NCBI GenBank assembly: GCA_965207335.1
Contig: OZ242267.1
Location: 372,001-436,000 of the forward strand
Direction: 5' to 3'
Source: G965207335 sp965207335
GTDB lineage: Bacteria > Pseudomonadota > Gammaproteobacteria > PS1 > Pseudothioglobaceae
Length of the DNA stretch: 64,000 nt
A program made the translations under genes and the position numbers. A model generated the notes under the pieces. It had not been told where the DNA came from and made no database searches. It saw only the letters and a program-made list of their open reading frames with translations. Within the stretch, counting starts at the first letter, position 1; every line of letters begins with the position of its first letter. Of the stretch, positions 8,294-17,486 are shown one piece after another.

Positions 8294-9592
8294 TTAATAG
8301 TTACTAAATATTCCAAGCATACCTTTTGCTTTGTACTCTGTTTCATCTGCTTCAGTGTCAGCATTAGAATCAAATACTATGCCTGAGCCTGTATTTAATT
8401 CTAACACATTGTCTTTTTTAATAAATGACCTGATTAAAATATTAAAATCCATTTTACCATTGTTACTAATATAGCCAATACTACCAGTATAAGCACCCCT
8501 AAAACTTGTTTCTAACTCTGCTATTATCTCCATACAACGCACCTTAGGACAACCTGTTATAGTGCCTCCTGGGAATACTGCTGTTATTATGTTTTTAAAA
8601 TTAATATTTTTTTTTAGCTCCCCTACTATGTTAGATACAATATGATGTACAGATGAATAACTTTCAATTATCATAAATTCGTCAATTTTTATACTACCAT
8701 ATTTACAAATTCTACCTAGGTCATTTCTCTCTAAATCTAATAACATAACATGCTCCGCCCTCTCCTTACTATTGTTTAATAACTCTTGCTTTATATAATT
8801 ATCATTTACACCTCTTGGTCTAGTACCAGCAATAGGTCTGGTTTGGATTATATTATTATTAAGTTTAAATAATCTTTCTGGCGATGCTGAGATAATATCC
8901 ATACCAGCAAAACTAGCCAGTGCAGAAAACGGTGCAGGATTTTTTTTGCATAATTGCTGATAAATATCATAGGCACTATAATTTTTGGCTAAATTTATTT
9001 GCCAAAATCTTGCTAAATTTATTTGAAAAATATCCCCTGATTTTATATATTGTTTAGATTTTTCAACATTGCTTATAAATTCATCTCTATCATTATTTAT
9101 AATATCGGTCTTTATTATTTGTTTTTTTTGTTTAACTTGTTTAGCCTTATCAATATCTTTAATAATATTGTTAACCTTATAATTATCATCATATTCATTA
9201 ATAATAAAGGTTTTTTTAGTAGCATTGTTTACTATAATTGCAGTATCTATTTTGCCAGCATAAGCTATTATATTTGGGTATGTATTTATTTTATTATTAA
9301 TTTTTTTTTCTATTTGAGCAATTAATTCATAAGATAAATACACAAAATAACCGCCAATAAACGGTAATTCATTATGGATATTATTCATTTTAATTTTAGA
9401 ATTTAATCGTGTTAAAAAATCAAAATCATCAATATTTTTTAAAATAATTTCTTTACTAGGTTTTGTAAATAAAATACTGTATTGACTAGTATTTTTTAGA
9501 TATTTTTTATTTGATAATAAAAATGGATAATTATCTTTATCGTAAGCGTTTAAAATACTTAAATTAAAATAATCTATATTTACTTTTATCAC
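8294..9592 (-). CDS. pabB: Aminodeoxychorismate synthase component I
   Basis: This 432-residue chorismate-binding enzyme aminates chorismate to 4-amino-4-deoxychorismate for folate synthesis, using ammonia from PabA. The family motifs are present: GDIFQINLARFW, PFSALASFAGMDIISASPER, QTRPIAGTRPRG, the metal-binding ERAEHVMLLDLERNDLGR, and FPGGTITGCPKVRCMEIIAE. The PIAGT motif points to PabB rather than anthranilate synthase TrpE. Its stop is four bases from the next minus-strand start region, so it may follow cpoB in one transcript. Confidence 0.88.
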   Translation of the reverse strand: MIKVNIDYFNLSILNAYDKDNYPFLLSNKKYLKNTSQYSILFTKPSKEIILKNIDDFDFLTRLNSKIKMNNIHNELPFIGGYFVYLSYELIAQIEKKINNKINTYPNIIAYAGKIDTAIIVNNATKKTFIINEYDDNYKVNNIIKDIDKAKQVKQKKQIIKTDIINNDRDEFISNVEKSKQYIKSGDIFQINLARFWQINLAKNYSAYDIYQQLCKKNPAPFSALASFAGMDIISASPERLFKLNNNIIQTRPIAGTRPRGVNDNYIKQELLNNSKERAEHVMLLDLERNDLGRICKYGSIKIDEFMIIESYSSVHHIVSNIVGELKKNINFKNIITAVFPGGTITGCPKVRCMEIIAELETSFRGAYTGSIGYISNNGKMDFNILIRSFIKKDNVLELNTGSGIVFDSNADTEADETEYKAKGMLGIFSNY

Positions 9593-9596
9593 AATA

Positions 9597-10334
9597 TCAT
9601 GGTATTTTTGCTATAGATTTTTTATTTTTAGTTAACTCTTTTAGAGATTGTTTTGCAAATTTAGTAATTGTATGATTAGGAAAACGGCGAATAATAGATT
9701 TAAATATTATTTCTGACTTATCAGCAAGCCCTAGCTCGTATTGTGCTATAGCTAATTTATATAGTGCATTTGGGACTTTGTAATGATTTTTATGATTGAT
9801 TTGAAACAATAAATATTTATGTGATGCTTTTGCATATTCTTTATTAGCCATATAGCTACTAGCTTGCCAAAATAAAGCATCGGCAATATTATCAGCATTA
9901 GGATACTTTTTAATATATTTCTCAAATTCTAATATTGCTTTTTTATATTGCTCTGATAATACTAAATTCCTAGCATTTCTATACTCTTTATTACTTATTG
10001 TAATTTTATTGTTGGTATTATTTGTTATTTTTTTAATGGCATTACTTTTTACACTGTCAATTACTAATTTATTGAGTTGTTTAATTCGCTCATCTTGTAC
10101 TGTTAATTTATTATTTAATAATACTGATTGCTCTTGTAATTCATCGATGGATTTAGAATATTTTTGATTTTTTTGGTATTGCTCAATAATAAATAAATCT
10201 TGTGGGTTATTTTTAGAATAAATATTAAAACTTATAAATAATAATATTACAATGATACTAACTCTTAACAAGTTTTTATATAAAATAAATGCTATTTTTA
10301 TTATTTTATAGTAATATTTTATCTGCCTATCCAT
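9597..10334 (-). CDS. cpoB: Tol-Pal system TPR protein CpoB (YbgF)
   Basis: This ~245-residue periplasmic protein coordinates peptidoglycan synthesis with outer-membrane constriction and binds TolA. It has an N-terminal hydrophobic signal (VSIIVILLFISFNIYS), a coiled-coil stretch (residues ~60-85, LQEQSVLLNNKL), and C-terminal tetratricopeptide repeats beginning at YRNARNLVLSEQYKKAILEF. The longer frame to 10352 would start inside the adjacent inverted-repeat element, so the start MDRQIKYYYK is preferred. It follows tolB and pal, the standard order. Confidence 0.85.
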   Translation of the reverse strand: MDRQIKYYYKIIKIAFILYKNLLRVSIIVILLFISFNIYSKNNPQDLFIIEQYQKNQKYSKSIDELQEQSVLLNNKLTVQDERIKQLNKLVIDSVKSNAIKKITNNTNNKITISNKEYRNARNLVLSEQYKKAILEFEKYIKKYPNADNIADALFWQASSYMANKEYAKASHKYLLFQINHKNHYKVPNALYKLAIAQYELGLADKSEIIFKSIIRRFPNHTITKFAKQSLKELTKNKKSIAKIP

Positions 10335-10339
10335 TAGTA

Positions 10340-10414
10340 GAGACCTTTGCATGAATAGGGGTGATTAGCCAAAATTAGGTTTTTGATGATTATTCATATT
10401 TATGCAAAAGTCTC
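10340..10414. mobile_element. MITE-like element, 75 bp, between pal and cpoB
   Basis: The ends GAGACCTTTGCATGAATAG and ATATTTATGCAAAAGTCTC form imperfect terminal inverted repeats. A TA dinucleotide flanks both sides. It encodes nothing. A longer relative lies at 14581-14687 in the opposite orientation, with the same ends and the same inner AATAATCATCA and TCACCCCTAT blocks. The termini resemble those of IS5-family elements (from memory). The G of pal's TAG stop is the element's terminal base. Confidence 0.65.
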
Positions 10415-11088
10415 TAATAATAAATTAATTTAACTCGTCTATTTTTACTCCATGCTGTTTCGTTATGGTCTGAATTAGCAGGATTTTCTTCACCATAACT
10501 AACTACACTAATTCTGTCTCCTGTAACATAAAGTTCCATAATATATTTAACAGCTAGTGCTCGGTTTTCTCCTAATGATAAATTATAAGATCTACTGCCT
10601 CTTTCGTCTGTATATCCCTCTATTCTTAATTTAGCATTTTCATTATTTTGCATAAATTTTGCATGCTTTACAATATCGGCAACTGAACCTTCATTCAAAG
10701 AATAACTATCATAATCAAAATAAAATATGTAATTTTTAATACCTATATCATTTAGTTTTTTAATTATGGTTACATTATTATTTTTGTCTTTACTGCTTGT
10801 ACTTATTTTCTTTCTTAGTGCAATTAAATCCTCGGTTTGACCATTATTTAAGATGGCAATTTCTTCACCAACTATAGTGCTGTTGCCTTTAATTATGCCC
10901 TCTTTGGTGTTTGGTGCAACCTTGTATTGTCTATTTTTATCAATATCAACACCTCTAGTACTAATATCATTTACTTTTACAATTTTTGCTTTACTTTTAT
11001 CGTCTTCTTTAAGTAGTGTGTTTGTATTTGTGCAAGATGTAAATATCAATAAAAATAATATTAGTATATTTTTGTATTTTGTTATCAT
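10414..11088 (-). CDS. pal: Peptidoglycan-associated lipoprotein Pal
   Basis: This 224-residue outer-membrane lipoprotein tethers the outer membrane to peptidoglycan. The start MITKYKNILILF has a GGAGA site just upstream and lies one base after the tolB stop. The lipobox is LIFTSC. A long linker follows (residues ~20-120). The OmpA-like domain is complete, with YFDYDSYSLNEG, the diaminopimelate-binding GYTDERGSRSYNLSLGENRA and the SYGEENP segment. Pal is usually about 170 residues, so the linker is longer than normal. Its stop codon abuts the MITE-like element. Confidence 0.92.
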   Translation of the reverse strand: MITKYKNILILFLLIFTSCTNTNTLLKEDDKSKAKIVKVNDISTRGVDIDKNRQYKVAPNTKEGIIKGNSTIVGEEIAILNNGQTEDLIALRKKISTSSKDKNNNVTIIKKLNDIGIKNYIFYFDYDSYSLNEGSVADIVKHAKFMQNNENAKLRIEGYTDERGSRSYNLSLGENRALAVKYIMELYVTGDRISVVSYGEENPANSDHNETAWSKNRRVKLIYY

Positions 11089-11089
11089 A

Positions 11090-12445
11090 TCATTTCTCCA
11101 AGTAATTTGACCAATTTGCATCCCTCACCTCACCAATTCTACTTTTTAGTTGATGAGAGTTTAATCCATCAATAGATAATACTGATAATACCCCTTTATT
11201 ACCCTCATTTGTAGAATATATTATCATATTACTATTTGGTGAAAAGTATGGGGATTCATCTAAATTATTTTTAGTCATTAAAGTCCATTCATTGCTTTTT
11301 AAGTTTAATAAAGCAATATGGTAATTGTTGTTACTTAAATTTAACATAACTAAATATTTACCGTCTGGAGAAAAGCTAGCTGAAACATTATAATTACCAT
11401 TGTATGTTATGCGTTTAATTTTATTAGTAATTAAATTAAACATATAAATATTTGGATTGCCACTACGGTTAGAAGTAAATACAAATTTTTTGCCATCTGG
11501 AGAAAAGTTAGCCTCAGTATCAATAGCTTTATGCTTAGTAATTCTAGTTAAGTCTTTTGTTGCTAAATCATAAATATAAATATCATTATTGCCATTCTTA
11601 GATAGTGTGATAGCTAGCTTTTTACCGCTAGGGTGCCAACTAGGTGCATTAGCTATGCCATCAAACTTAGGTAATTTTTGGGTTTTTCTACGCACAAATG
11701 GATATTTAATAAAAATCTCAGAACTGCCATTTTCAAATGATACAAAGGCTATTTTTTTATTATCTGGCGACCAAACAGGGCTTGTTAATGGCTCATCTGA
11801 GGATATTAATACTTGTGGATTATTACCATCAGAGTCTGATATTTCTATACTGTACTTATTTTTATTATTTACTTTGTTTCTAGTAACAACTACATAAGCA
11901 ATATAGGTGTCAAAAGAGCCTTTTTTACCCAATATTGCCTGATAAATTTTATCACTTATCTTGTGTGCTATTCTGCCAATGGCATCTTTTTTAGTTTTGT
12001 ATTTATATGCAATTACAGCATCACCGCTATATATATTGTATAAATAAAAATATATTTTTACAAAATTAACACCGCTGTCTTCAACTCCACCTAAAACTAA
12101 AAAATCAGTTTTATTATCTCGCCATTTTTTAAAATTAACATTATTGACTTTATCTTTGCTAGACAATAAACTTTTATTATTTATTGTAAAATAACCGCTT
12201 ATAGTTAGGTTATTTTTAATTATTTTAGCAACATCTGTTAAATTATTGTTGTTTTCAAAAGGTAAAATTGTAATAGGTATTAACTCATTACTGCTTTTTA
12301 AAACCACAACCTCTAATACAGCATATAAATTAGTATTCCATAAATACAGTGGCAAAACTAATAAAAAAAGTAGTAAATTATTACTACATTTAGTAGATTT
12401 TTTCACAATAAATGTGTTGTTTGCTTGCTCTTTAATATCTTTCAT
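11090..12445 (-). CDS. tolB: Tol-Pal translocation protein TolB
   Basis: This 451-residue periplasmic protein has an N-terminal D1 domain that binds TolA and a six-bladed C-terminal beta-propeller that binds Pal. The propeller repeats can be read as SPVWSPDNKKIAFVS, APSWHPSGKKLAITL, EANFSPDGKKFVFTS, SASFSPDGKYLVML and SPYFSPNSNMIIYS. The N-terminus carries an extra ~25 residues before the hydrophobic signal (LLLFLLVLPLYL). It overlaps iscX by 14 bases upstream and sits one base before pal. Confidence 0.93.
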   Translation of the reverse strand: MKDIKEQANNTFIVKKSTKCSNNLLLFLLVLPLYLWNTNLYAVLEVVVLKSSNELIPITILPFENNNNLTDVAKIIKNNLTISGYFTINNKSLLSSKDKVNNVNFKKWRDNKTDFLVLGGVEDSGVNFVKIYFYLYNIYSGDAVIAYKYKTKKDAIGRIAHKISDKIYQAILGKKGSFDTYIAYVVVTRNKVNNKNKYSIEISDSDGNNPQVLISSDEPLTSPVWSPDNKKIAFVSFENGSSEIFIKYPFVRRKTQKLPKFDGIANAPSWHPSGKKLAITLSKNGNNDIYIYDLATKDLTRITKHKAIDTEANFSPDGKKFVFTSNRSGNPNIYMFNLITNKIKRITYNGNYNVSASFSPDGKYLVMLNLSNNNYHIALLNLKSNEWTLMTKNNLDESPYFSPNSNMIIYSTNEGNKGVLSVLSIDGLNSHQLKSRIGEVRDANWSNYLEK

Positions 12446-12635
12446 CTAACCAACACATTTGAATTGCTTCTAAGATTTTTTCGTTTGATCTATTTGGATC
12501 ATCGTCAAATTCTTCTAGATTACAAACCCAGTTGTGTAAGTCAGTAAAACGAATAGTTTTAGGGTCAATATCTGCATATTTTTCATCTAATGCAATAGCT
12601 ATATCCAGAGAATCAATCCAATGTAATTTATCCAT
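12432..12635 (-). CDS. iscX: Fe-S cluster assembly protein IscX (YfhJ)
   Basis: This 67-residue acidic protein matches IscX over its whole length: LHWIDSLDIAIALDEKY, then DPKTIRFTDLHNWV, then ILEAIQMCWLDERY. IscX binds iron and the desulfurase IscS and modulates cluster assembly in the cytosol. It normally ends the isc operon. Here it stands alone in front of tolB, overlapping it by 14 bases, so the rest of isc must lie elsewhere. Confidence 0.9.
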   Translation of the reverse strand: MDKLHWIDSLDIAIALDEKYADIDPKTIRFTDLHNWVCNLEEFDDDPNRSNEKILEAIQMCWLDERY

Positions 12636-12771
12636 AAGAAATATTTTAAAATTTAGTAATATTATATCAACTTAAATTAGTATTTATAAGTTTATAGCAT
12701 ATAGATTGTAAAAGAATTTATTTTATAAAAAATATATCACAATTTATAAAAAAATAACTAGGCAATAAAAT

Positions 12772-13542
12772 TTAAGTAATAATTGTCCCTACTTTGATAT
12801 TTTTTGCTATTTTTAATAATGCCTCTTCATCTCTACCATAAACTATATGAGTGGCTATATTACTATTTGACGCCACCTCTGCTGCTATTACCTTTGAATA
12901 CATACCGCCTTTACCTAAAATACCACCTACTTTGCCTGCTACTTGTTTTAAAATAGGATTATTGACATTAATTTTTTCTATTAATTTAGCATTTTTATTT
13001 ATTGCAGGGTCAGCATCAAATACCCCTAACTGGTCTGTCATAATAATTAGTTTATCGGCTTTAATAATGCTTGCTACTAACGCTGACAAAATATCGTTAT
13101 CGCCAAAACAAATCTCTTCTGTGGCAACGGTATCATTTTCATTAATTATTGGTACAACATTAAATGCTAATAATTGCTGTAAAGTGTTATTAAAATTTGC
13201 TGATTTTTCGCTATCTTTTAAGTTGTCGTGAGTAAGCAATATTTGTGCAGTACGGATGTTGTGCTTAGCAAAGCTATATTCATAAGTTTGTATTAAGCCC
13301 ATTTGCCCTATAGCCGCAACTGCTTGTAATTTATGAATATTATCAGGGCGTTTGTTCAACCCTAGTCTATACACACCCTCTGCTATAGAGCCACTAGATA
13401 CTAAAACTACATTAATATTTTGCATCCTTAAACTTGATACTTGTTTTGTTAAACTATTTATTAGTTCAGTATTTAAGCCATTAATATTACTTGATAATAA
13501 TGCACTGCCTAACTTTACAATCCATATTTTTTTGTTAGTCAT
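12772..13542 (-). CDS. proB: Glutamate 5-kinase, short form without PUA domain
   Basis: This 256-residue amino-acid kinase phosphorylates glutamate in the first step of proline synthesis. Visible motifs are WIVKLGSALLS (ATP lysine), VVLVSSGSIAEG, NENDTVATEEICFGDND, DQLGVFDADP and VGGILGKGGMYSKVIAA. E. coli ProB is ~367 residues with a C-terminal PUA domain; here the protein ends right after the kinase domain at KVGTIIT. PUA-less forms exist in other bacteria. It overlaps obgE by four bases, so the two are coupled. Confidence 0.92.
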   Translation of the reverse strand: MTNKKIWIVKLGSALLSSNINGLNTELINSLTKQVSSLRMQNINVVLVSSGSIAEGVYRLGLNKRPDNIHKLQAVAAIGQMGLIQTYEYSFAKHNIRTAQILLTHDNLKDSEKSANFNNTLQQLLAFNVVPIINENDTVATEEICFGDNDILSALVASIIKADKLIIMTDQLGVFDADPAINKNAKLIEKINVNNPILKQVAGKVGGILGKGGMYSKVIAAEVASNSNIATHIVYGRDEEALLKIAKNIKVGTIIT

Positions 13543-14534
13543 ACTATATTTTTTAAATGCTTCATTAAGTCATTGATACCTTCGCCATTTAGAGTAGATA
13601 TGACAAAAAAATTATTTTTATAACCTATATTTGCAATAAACTTTGTTATTATTTTATCTCTGTCATCTTTTGCTAATAAGTCTATTTTATTAATTACTAA
13701 CACTTGAGGTTTGTTTGCTAAATCTTTACTATATTTTGCTAATTCTTTTATTATTGTTTGATAATTATGGCAAGGATTAGAGTTATCACTAGGTAAAATA
13801 TCAACTATATGTAATAAAATTTTTGTGCGTGATAAATGACGCAAAAACTCTAAACCAAGTCCAGCACCAATACTAGCATTTTCAATTACTCCAGGTATAT
13901 CTGCTATTACAAAGCTATCATATTCTATACTAACTACCCCTAAATTAGGATACAAAGTAGTGAATGGATAATCTGCCACCTTAGGTTTTGCTTTGGATAC
14001 TTTTCTAATTAAACTTGATTTACCAGCATTAGGCAAACCCAATAAACCAACATCGGCTATTACCATAAGTTCCAAGCCAAGATCTCTTGTTTCACCTAAG
14101 CTACCTTTTGAGAATTCTCTAGGGGCACGATTAATTGAGCTTTTAAATCTAGTATTACCCAATCCGTGGAATCCGCCTTTTGCCACTGTTATTCTTCGCC
14201 CTATTTCTAAAATTTCGGCTATTAGCTCATCTGTTTCTAGGTTATATACTTGTGTTCCTAGTGGCAAATAAATAATTAAATCCTCTGCTGATTTTCCTCG
14301 TTTATTTTTTCCAGTACCACTAGCACCGTTATTTGCCCTAAATGTTTTAACTATCCTAAAATTAGATAAGGTGTTTAAGGAATTTGAGCCTTGAGCAATT
14401 ATATTACCGCCATCACCGCCATCACCGCCGTCTGGACCTCCAAAAGGAATGTATTTTTCCCGTCTAAAACTAACGCAGCCATTGCCACCATTACCTGCTA
14501 TTACTTTAATAACAGCAGAATCTACAAATTTCAT
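13539..14534 (-). CDS. obgE: Obg GTPase (ribosome assembly, stress control)
   Basis: This 331-residue protein has the glycine-rich Obg domain (KVIAGNGGNGCVSFRREK, GGPDGGDGGDGGNI) at residues 1-158, followed by the G domain with G1 GLPNAGKSS, G3 DIPGVIE and G4 NKIDLL. ObgE associates with the 50S ribosomal subunit. It lacks an extended C-terminal tail. It is the first gene of an obgE-proB pair, and its promoter region contains the second MITE-like element 47 bases upstream. Confidence 0.95.
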   Translation of the reverse strand: MKFVDSAVIKVIAGNGGNGCVSFRREKYIPFGGPDGGDGGDGGNIIAQGSNSLNTLSNFRIVKTFRANNGASGTGKNKRGKSAEDLIIYLPLGTQVYNLETDELIAEILEIGRRITVAKGGFHGLGNTRFKSSINRAPREFSKGSLGETRDLGLELMVIADVGLLGLPNAGKSSLIRKVSKAKPKVADYPFTTLYPNLGVVSIEYDSFVIADIPGVIENASIGAGLGLEFLRHLSRTKILLHIVDILPSDNSNPCHNYQTIIKELAKYSKDLANKPQVLVINKIDLLAKDDRDKIITKFIANIGYKNNFFVISTLNGEGINDLMKHLKNIV

Positions 14535-14580
14535 AACAAATAATTAAAATTTAAGGCATAATTTTAACATTAAATTAAAT

Positions 14581-14687
14581 GAGGCCTTTGCATAAATATG
14601 AATAATCATCAGAACCCCGCTTTCCACTCACTGACATTAAGCAAAAATCAGAGCTCTGTTAGTCACCCCTATTTATACAAAGGTCTC
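14581..14687. mobile_element. MITE-like element, 107 bp, between obgE and waaA
   Basis: It starts GAGGCCTTTGCATAAAT and ends ATTTATACAAAGGTCTC, near-perfect terminal inverted repeats. Next to the ends lie AATAATCATCA and AGTCACCCCTA, the same inner blocks as in the 75-bp element at 10340-10414 read in reverse. The centre is longer and unrelated. It lies in the divergent promoter region of obgE and waaA, so it may carry or displace promoter elements. No target duplication is clear. Confidence 0.65.
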
Positions 14688-14709
14688 AACTAAATAATAA
14701 TTATAAAAG

Positions 14710-15975
14710 ATGCTCCTATTTTTTTTATATCAAATAATTTTCCCATTATTACTACCACTTATAATTATTAGATTATTTGTAAAAAGCCTATATAACAAAA
14801 ATTATCGCAAAAGATTATTAGAAAGATTTGCCATAATACCAAGTATAGTAGTAGATAAACCATTAATATGGCTACATTGTGTATCTATTGGTGAGTTTTT
14901 AGCATCAATAGCAATTATTGAGCAAATTTTAGCTAATAATAAATACCAACTATTAATAACTACAACTACAGCAACAGGCTCTAGTGAAGTAATAAAACGC
15001 TACCACAATAAAGTTATTCATTATTACATACCATTTGATGTTGGTTATTTTATACAAAAATTTATTAATAAATTACAACCAAAAATTTGCATAATAATGG
15101 AGACGGAAATATGGCCTAACCTAATCAACACTCTAAGTAAAAATAACATTGCTATTATTTTAGCTAATGCTAGATTATCTGATAGGTCTTGTAAAAAATA
15201 CCAAATATTTAGTAAATTTAGTAAATTAATTATCAATAAAATTACTGTATTAGCAGTGCAAAATCAACATACGCTAGATAATTTTAAATCGTTAAATATA
15301 AGCAATAATAAAATGTTAATTACTGGCAATATTAAATTTGACATTGACAATAAAAACCTACCTAATTTGCAAGAGCTAACTAAAATTTGCAATAACCGCC
15401 CTATTATTTTATTAGCAAGTACCCATAAAGGTGAAAATGAACTGATAATAAACGAATATTTAAAGCATAAAAATAACTTAAAAGATGCCCTAATAGTCAT
15501 AGCACCTAGACATATAGAACGAGTTAAAAGTATTACTAATATACTAGAAAAAAATCAATTAATGTATATTAAACGCACGGCAAAACAAATAGTACCAGAT
15601 AACATTAATATTCTAATACTAGATAGTTTAGGAGAGCTAATAAGTCTTTATAAGTTATGTACTATAACTTTTATAGGCGGTAGTTTAATAGCAAAAGGTG
15701 GGCATAATATGCTTGAGGCATGCGTTTTTAAAAAATGTATAATTTATGGCAAAAATATGCAAAACTTCCCTAGCCTAGCTAAAGAATTATTAGCACTAAA
15801 TGGGGCTATTGAGGTAAAAGATAGCAAGCAATTATGGCAAACTATCATAAACTTATACAATAACAAAGACAAACAACAACAATTAGCCAATAATGCCTAT
15901 GTTTTTTTTAACAGTAACAAAGGTGCTAGCGATAAAATCTTGCAATTAATCATAAAATATATAAACCCTGTGTGA
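14710..15975 (+). CDS. waaA: 3-deoxy-D-manno-octulosonic acid (Kdo) transferase
   Basis: This 421-residue enzyme adds Kdo to lipid A precursor at the inner face of the inner membrane. The N-terminal membrane anchor is LLFFLYQIIFPLLLPLIII. Family motifs are present: PLIWLHCVSIGEFLAS, METEIWPNLI, LANARLSDRS, LLASTHKGE, APRHIERV, FIGGSLIAKGGHNMLEA and YGKNMQNFP. The length matches WaaA/KdtA. It is divergent from obgE and appears to stand alone. Confidence 0.94.
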   Translation: MLLFFLYQIIFPLLLPLIIIRLFVKSLYNKNYRKRLLERFAIIPSIVVDKPLIWLHCVSIGEFLASIAIIEQILANNKYQLLITTTTATGSSEVIKRYHNKVIHYYIPFDVGYFIQKFINKLQPKICIIMETEIWPNLINTLSKNNIAIILANARLSDRSCKKYQIFSKFSKLIINKITVLAVQNQHTLDNFKSLNISNNKMLITGNIKFDIDNKNLPNLQELTKICNNRPIILLASTHKGENELIINEYLKHKNNLKDALIVIAPRHIERVKSITNILEKNQLMYIKRTAKQIVPDNINILILDSLGELISLYKLCTITFIGGSLIAKGGHNMLEACVFKKCIIYGKNMQNFPSLAKELLALNGAIEVKDSKQLWQTIINLYNNKDKQQQLANNAYVFFNSNKGASDKILQLIIKYINPV

Positions 15976-16135
15976 CAAGTACGACTTTAACCATGTGAAA
16001 ATTACCTATTATGCAATTTAAAAGTCGGACTTTATATTAAAATACTCCCTAACAAATAATTTCTTTGTTATTATATAATTTTAATTATATTATGCTAGCA
16101 AAAAATAGTATCATAGAGTTATGAGGAATAATTAT

Positions 16136-17185
16136 ATGTTAAAAAATATATTTGTAATACTAATTGTCTTATTTGCTACTTCTACTACTGCTGTTGGTAA
16201 TACTAGCGATAAAAAGTTAGGCAAATTTTTAGGTGCATCTAATGTACAAATGCCGTCTTGGTTTAAAGATAGTTTTCTAGACCTAAAAGATGACTTAATA
16301 GAAGAGAGTAAAAAAGATAGATATGTATTAATTTATTTTCACCAAAATGGTTGTCCGTATTGCTCAAAATTAGTTAATGATAATTTTCACAATGAAAAAT
16401 TTGTTACAAAATTACGCAAAAATTTTGCTGTAATTGATATAAATATGTGGGGCAATAAAGAGGTTATTGATTGGACTGGCAGAGAGTTTGATGAAAAAAG
16501 CTTTGCAAAATTTATGAATATCCAATTTACCCCTAGTCTATTATTTTTAGAAGCAAATGGCAATGTAATAATAAGATTAAATGGCTATCAATCAGTCGCT
16601 AAAATGAACATAGTTTTAGATTATATAATCGGTAAACATTACGAAAAAACTAATTTTGCAAATTATAGAAATAGCCTAGCAGTTCCAAAGCCATTAATTC
16701 ATATAGAATTATCTCAGCCTAGTTATTTTGACACCTCGCCATTTATTTTATCAAGGTCAAAACAACTACCTGCACAAAAACCCCTAACTGTTATTTTTAC
16801 AGAATCTGATTGTATAGAATGCAATAAATTTTATAACGAATTTTTACTAAAACCTGAAAATACAAAATTATTAAAAAAAACTCAGGTAGTACAATTAAAC
16901 CTCAAAGTTAAACAAAAAATAATAACCCCATCTGGCAAAAAAACAACAGCTAGTAATTGGTATCAATCCTTAAAATTAACTGATGTGCCTGCTATGGTGT
17001 TTTTTGATAAGTTTGGGAATGAGATAATTCGTAAAGATGCCTACTTGAAGCACTATCATTTTGAATCTTTGCTAGATTATGTGGCAAATAAAGGCTACAA
17101 AAAATACTCAAACTTCCAACGCTTTATTGAACATCGCTCTACAATGATTAGACAACAAGGTATAGATGTTAATATTTGGAAGTAG
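16136..17185 (+). CDS. Exported protein with two thioredoxin-like domains (SoxW-like)
   Basis: This ~349-residue protein has a signal peptide (LKNIFVILIVLFATSTTAVG). Domain 1 (residues ~40-165) carries the redox motif NGCPYCSKL and the cis-proline segment FTPSLLFLE. Domain 2 (~200-320) has SDCIECNKF and VPAMVFFDKFG. The start chosen has AGGA about eight bases upstream; a frame opening 15 bases earlier places its ATG before that site. It resembles SoxW/thioredoxin-related periplasmic proteins that keep thiols reduced, but no sox genes are next to it, so the substrate is unknown. Confidence 0.75.
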   Translation: MLKNIFVILIVLFATSTTAVGNTSDKKLGKFLGASNVQMPSWFKDSFLDLKDDLIEESKKDRYVLIYFHQNGCPYCSKLVNDNFHNEKFVTKLRKNFAVIDINMWGNKEVIDWTGREFDEKSFAKFMNIQFTPSLLFLEANGNVIIRLNGYQSVAKMNIVLDYIIGKHYEKTNFANYRNSLAVPKPLIHIELSQPSYFDTSPFILSRSKQLPAQKPLTVIFTESDCIECNKFYNEFLLKPENTKLLKKTQVVQLNLKVKQKIITPSGKKTTASNWYQSLKLTDVPAMVFFDKFGNEIIRKDAYLKHYHFESLLDYVANKGYKKYSNFQRFIEHRSTMIRQQGIDVNIWK

Positions 17186-17205
17186 TAAACAACATACTAG
17201 TACTA

Positions 17206-17448
17206 AATTACTCTTACCGTCACTGCAAGCACTGTTTTTTTGTGCGTAGCAGTCTCAGGTAACATGCTGGTACTAATTATTCCAACCCGTCATTGCGAAC
17301 ACTGATTTTTAGTGTGTGGCAACATACTGATACTAATTATTCCAACCCGTCATTGCAAACACTGTTTTTTAGTGTGTGGCAACATACTGATACTAATTAT
17401 TCCAACCCGTCATTGTAAGCACTGTTTTTTAGTGTGTGGCAATCTCAC
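17206..17448. repeat. 60-bp tandem repeat of REP-like units, about 3.5 copies
   Basis: Units CCAACCCGTCATTGC...ACTGTTTTTTAGTGTG...TACTAATTATT repeat with an exact 60-base period from 17281 to 17446, with a diverged first copy from ~17206. Each contains a small hairpin (ACACT, T-run, AGTGT). The CGTCATTGC start is shared with the REP-like palindromes at 18547 and 24184. A short open frame through it (17312-17512) is a by-product of the period being divisible by three. Confidence 0.75.
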
Positions 17449-17486
17449 CCCTTTGATTTATTTAAAATTACACGAGCCTATTAATT

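Noticed and set aside
15977..16037. Hairpin after waaA (CGACTTT ... AAAGTCG) as a terminator
   Set aside because: The stem is only about seven pairs with a long loop and no T-run, so it is not a convincing terminator.
17206..17448. Possible CRISPR array because of regular 60-base spacing
   Set aside because: The whole 60-base unit is conserved, with no unique spacers and no cas genes nearby; it is a tandem of REP-like units.
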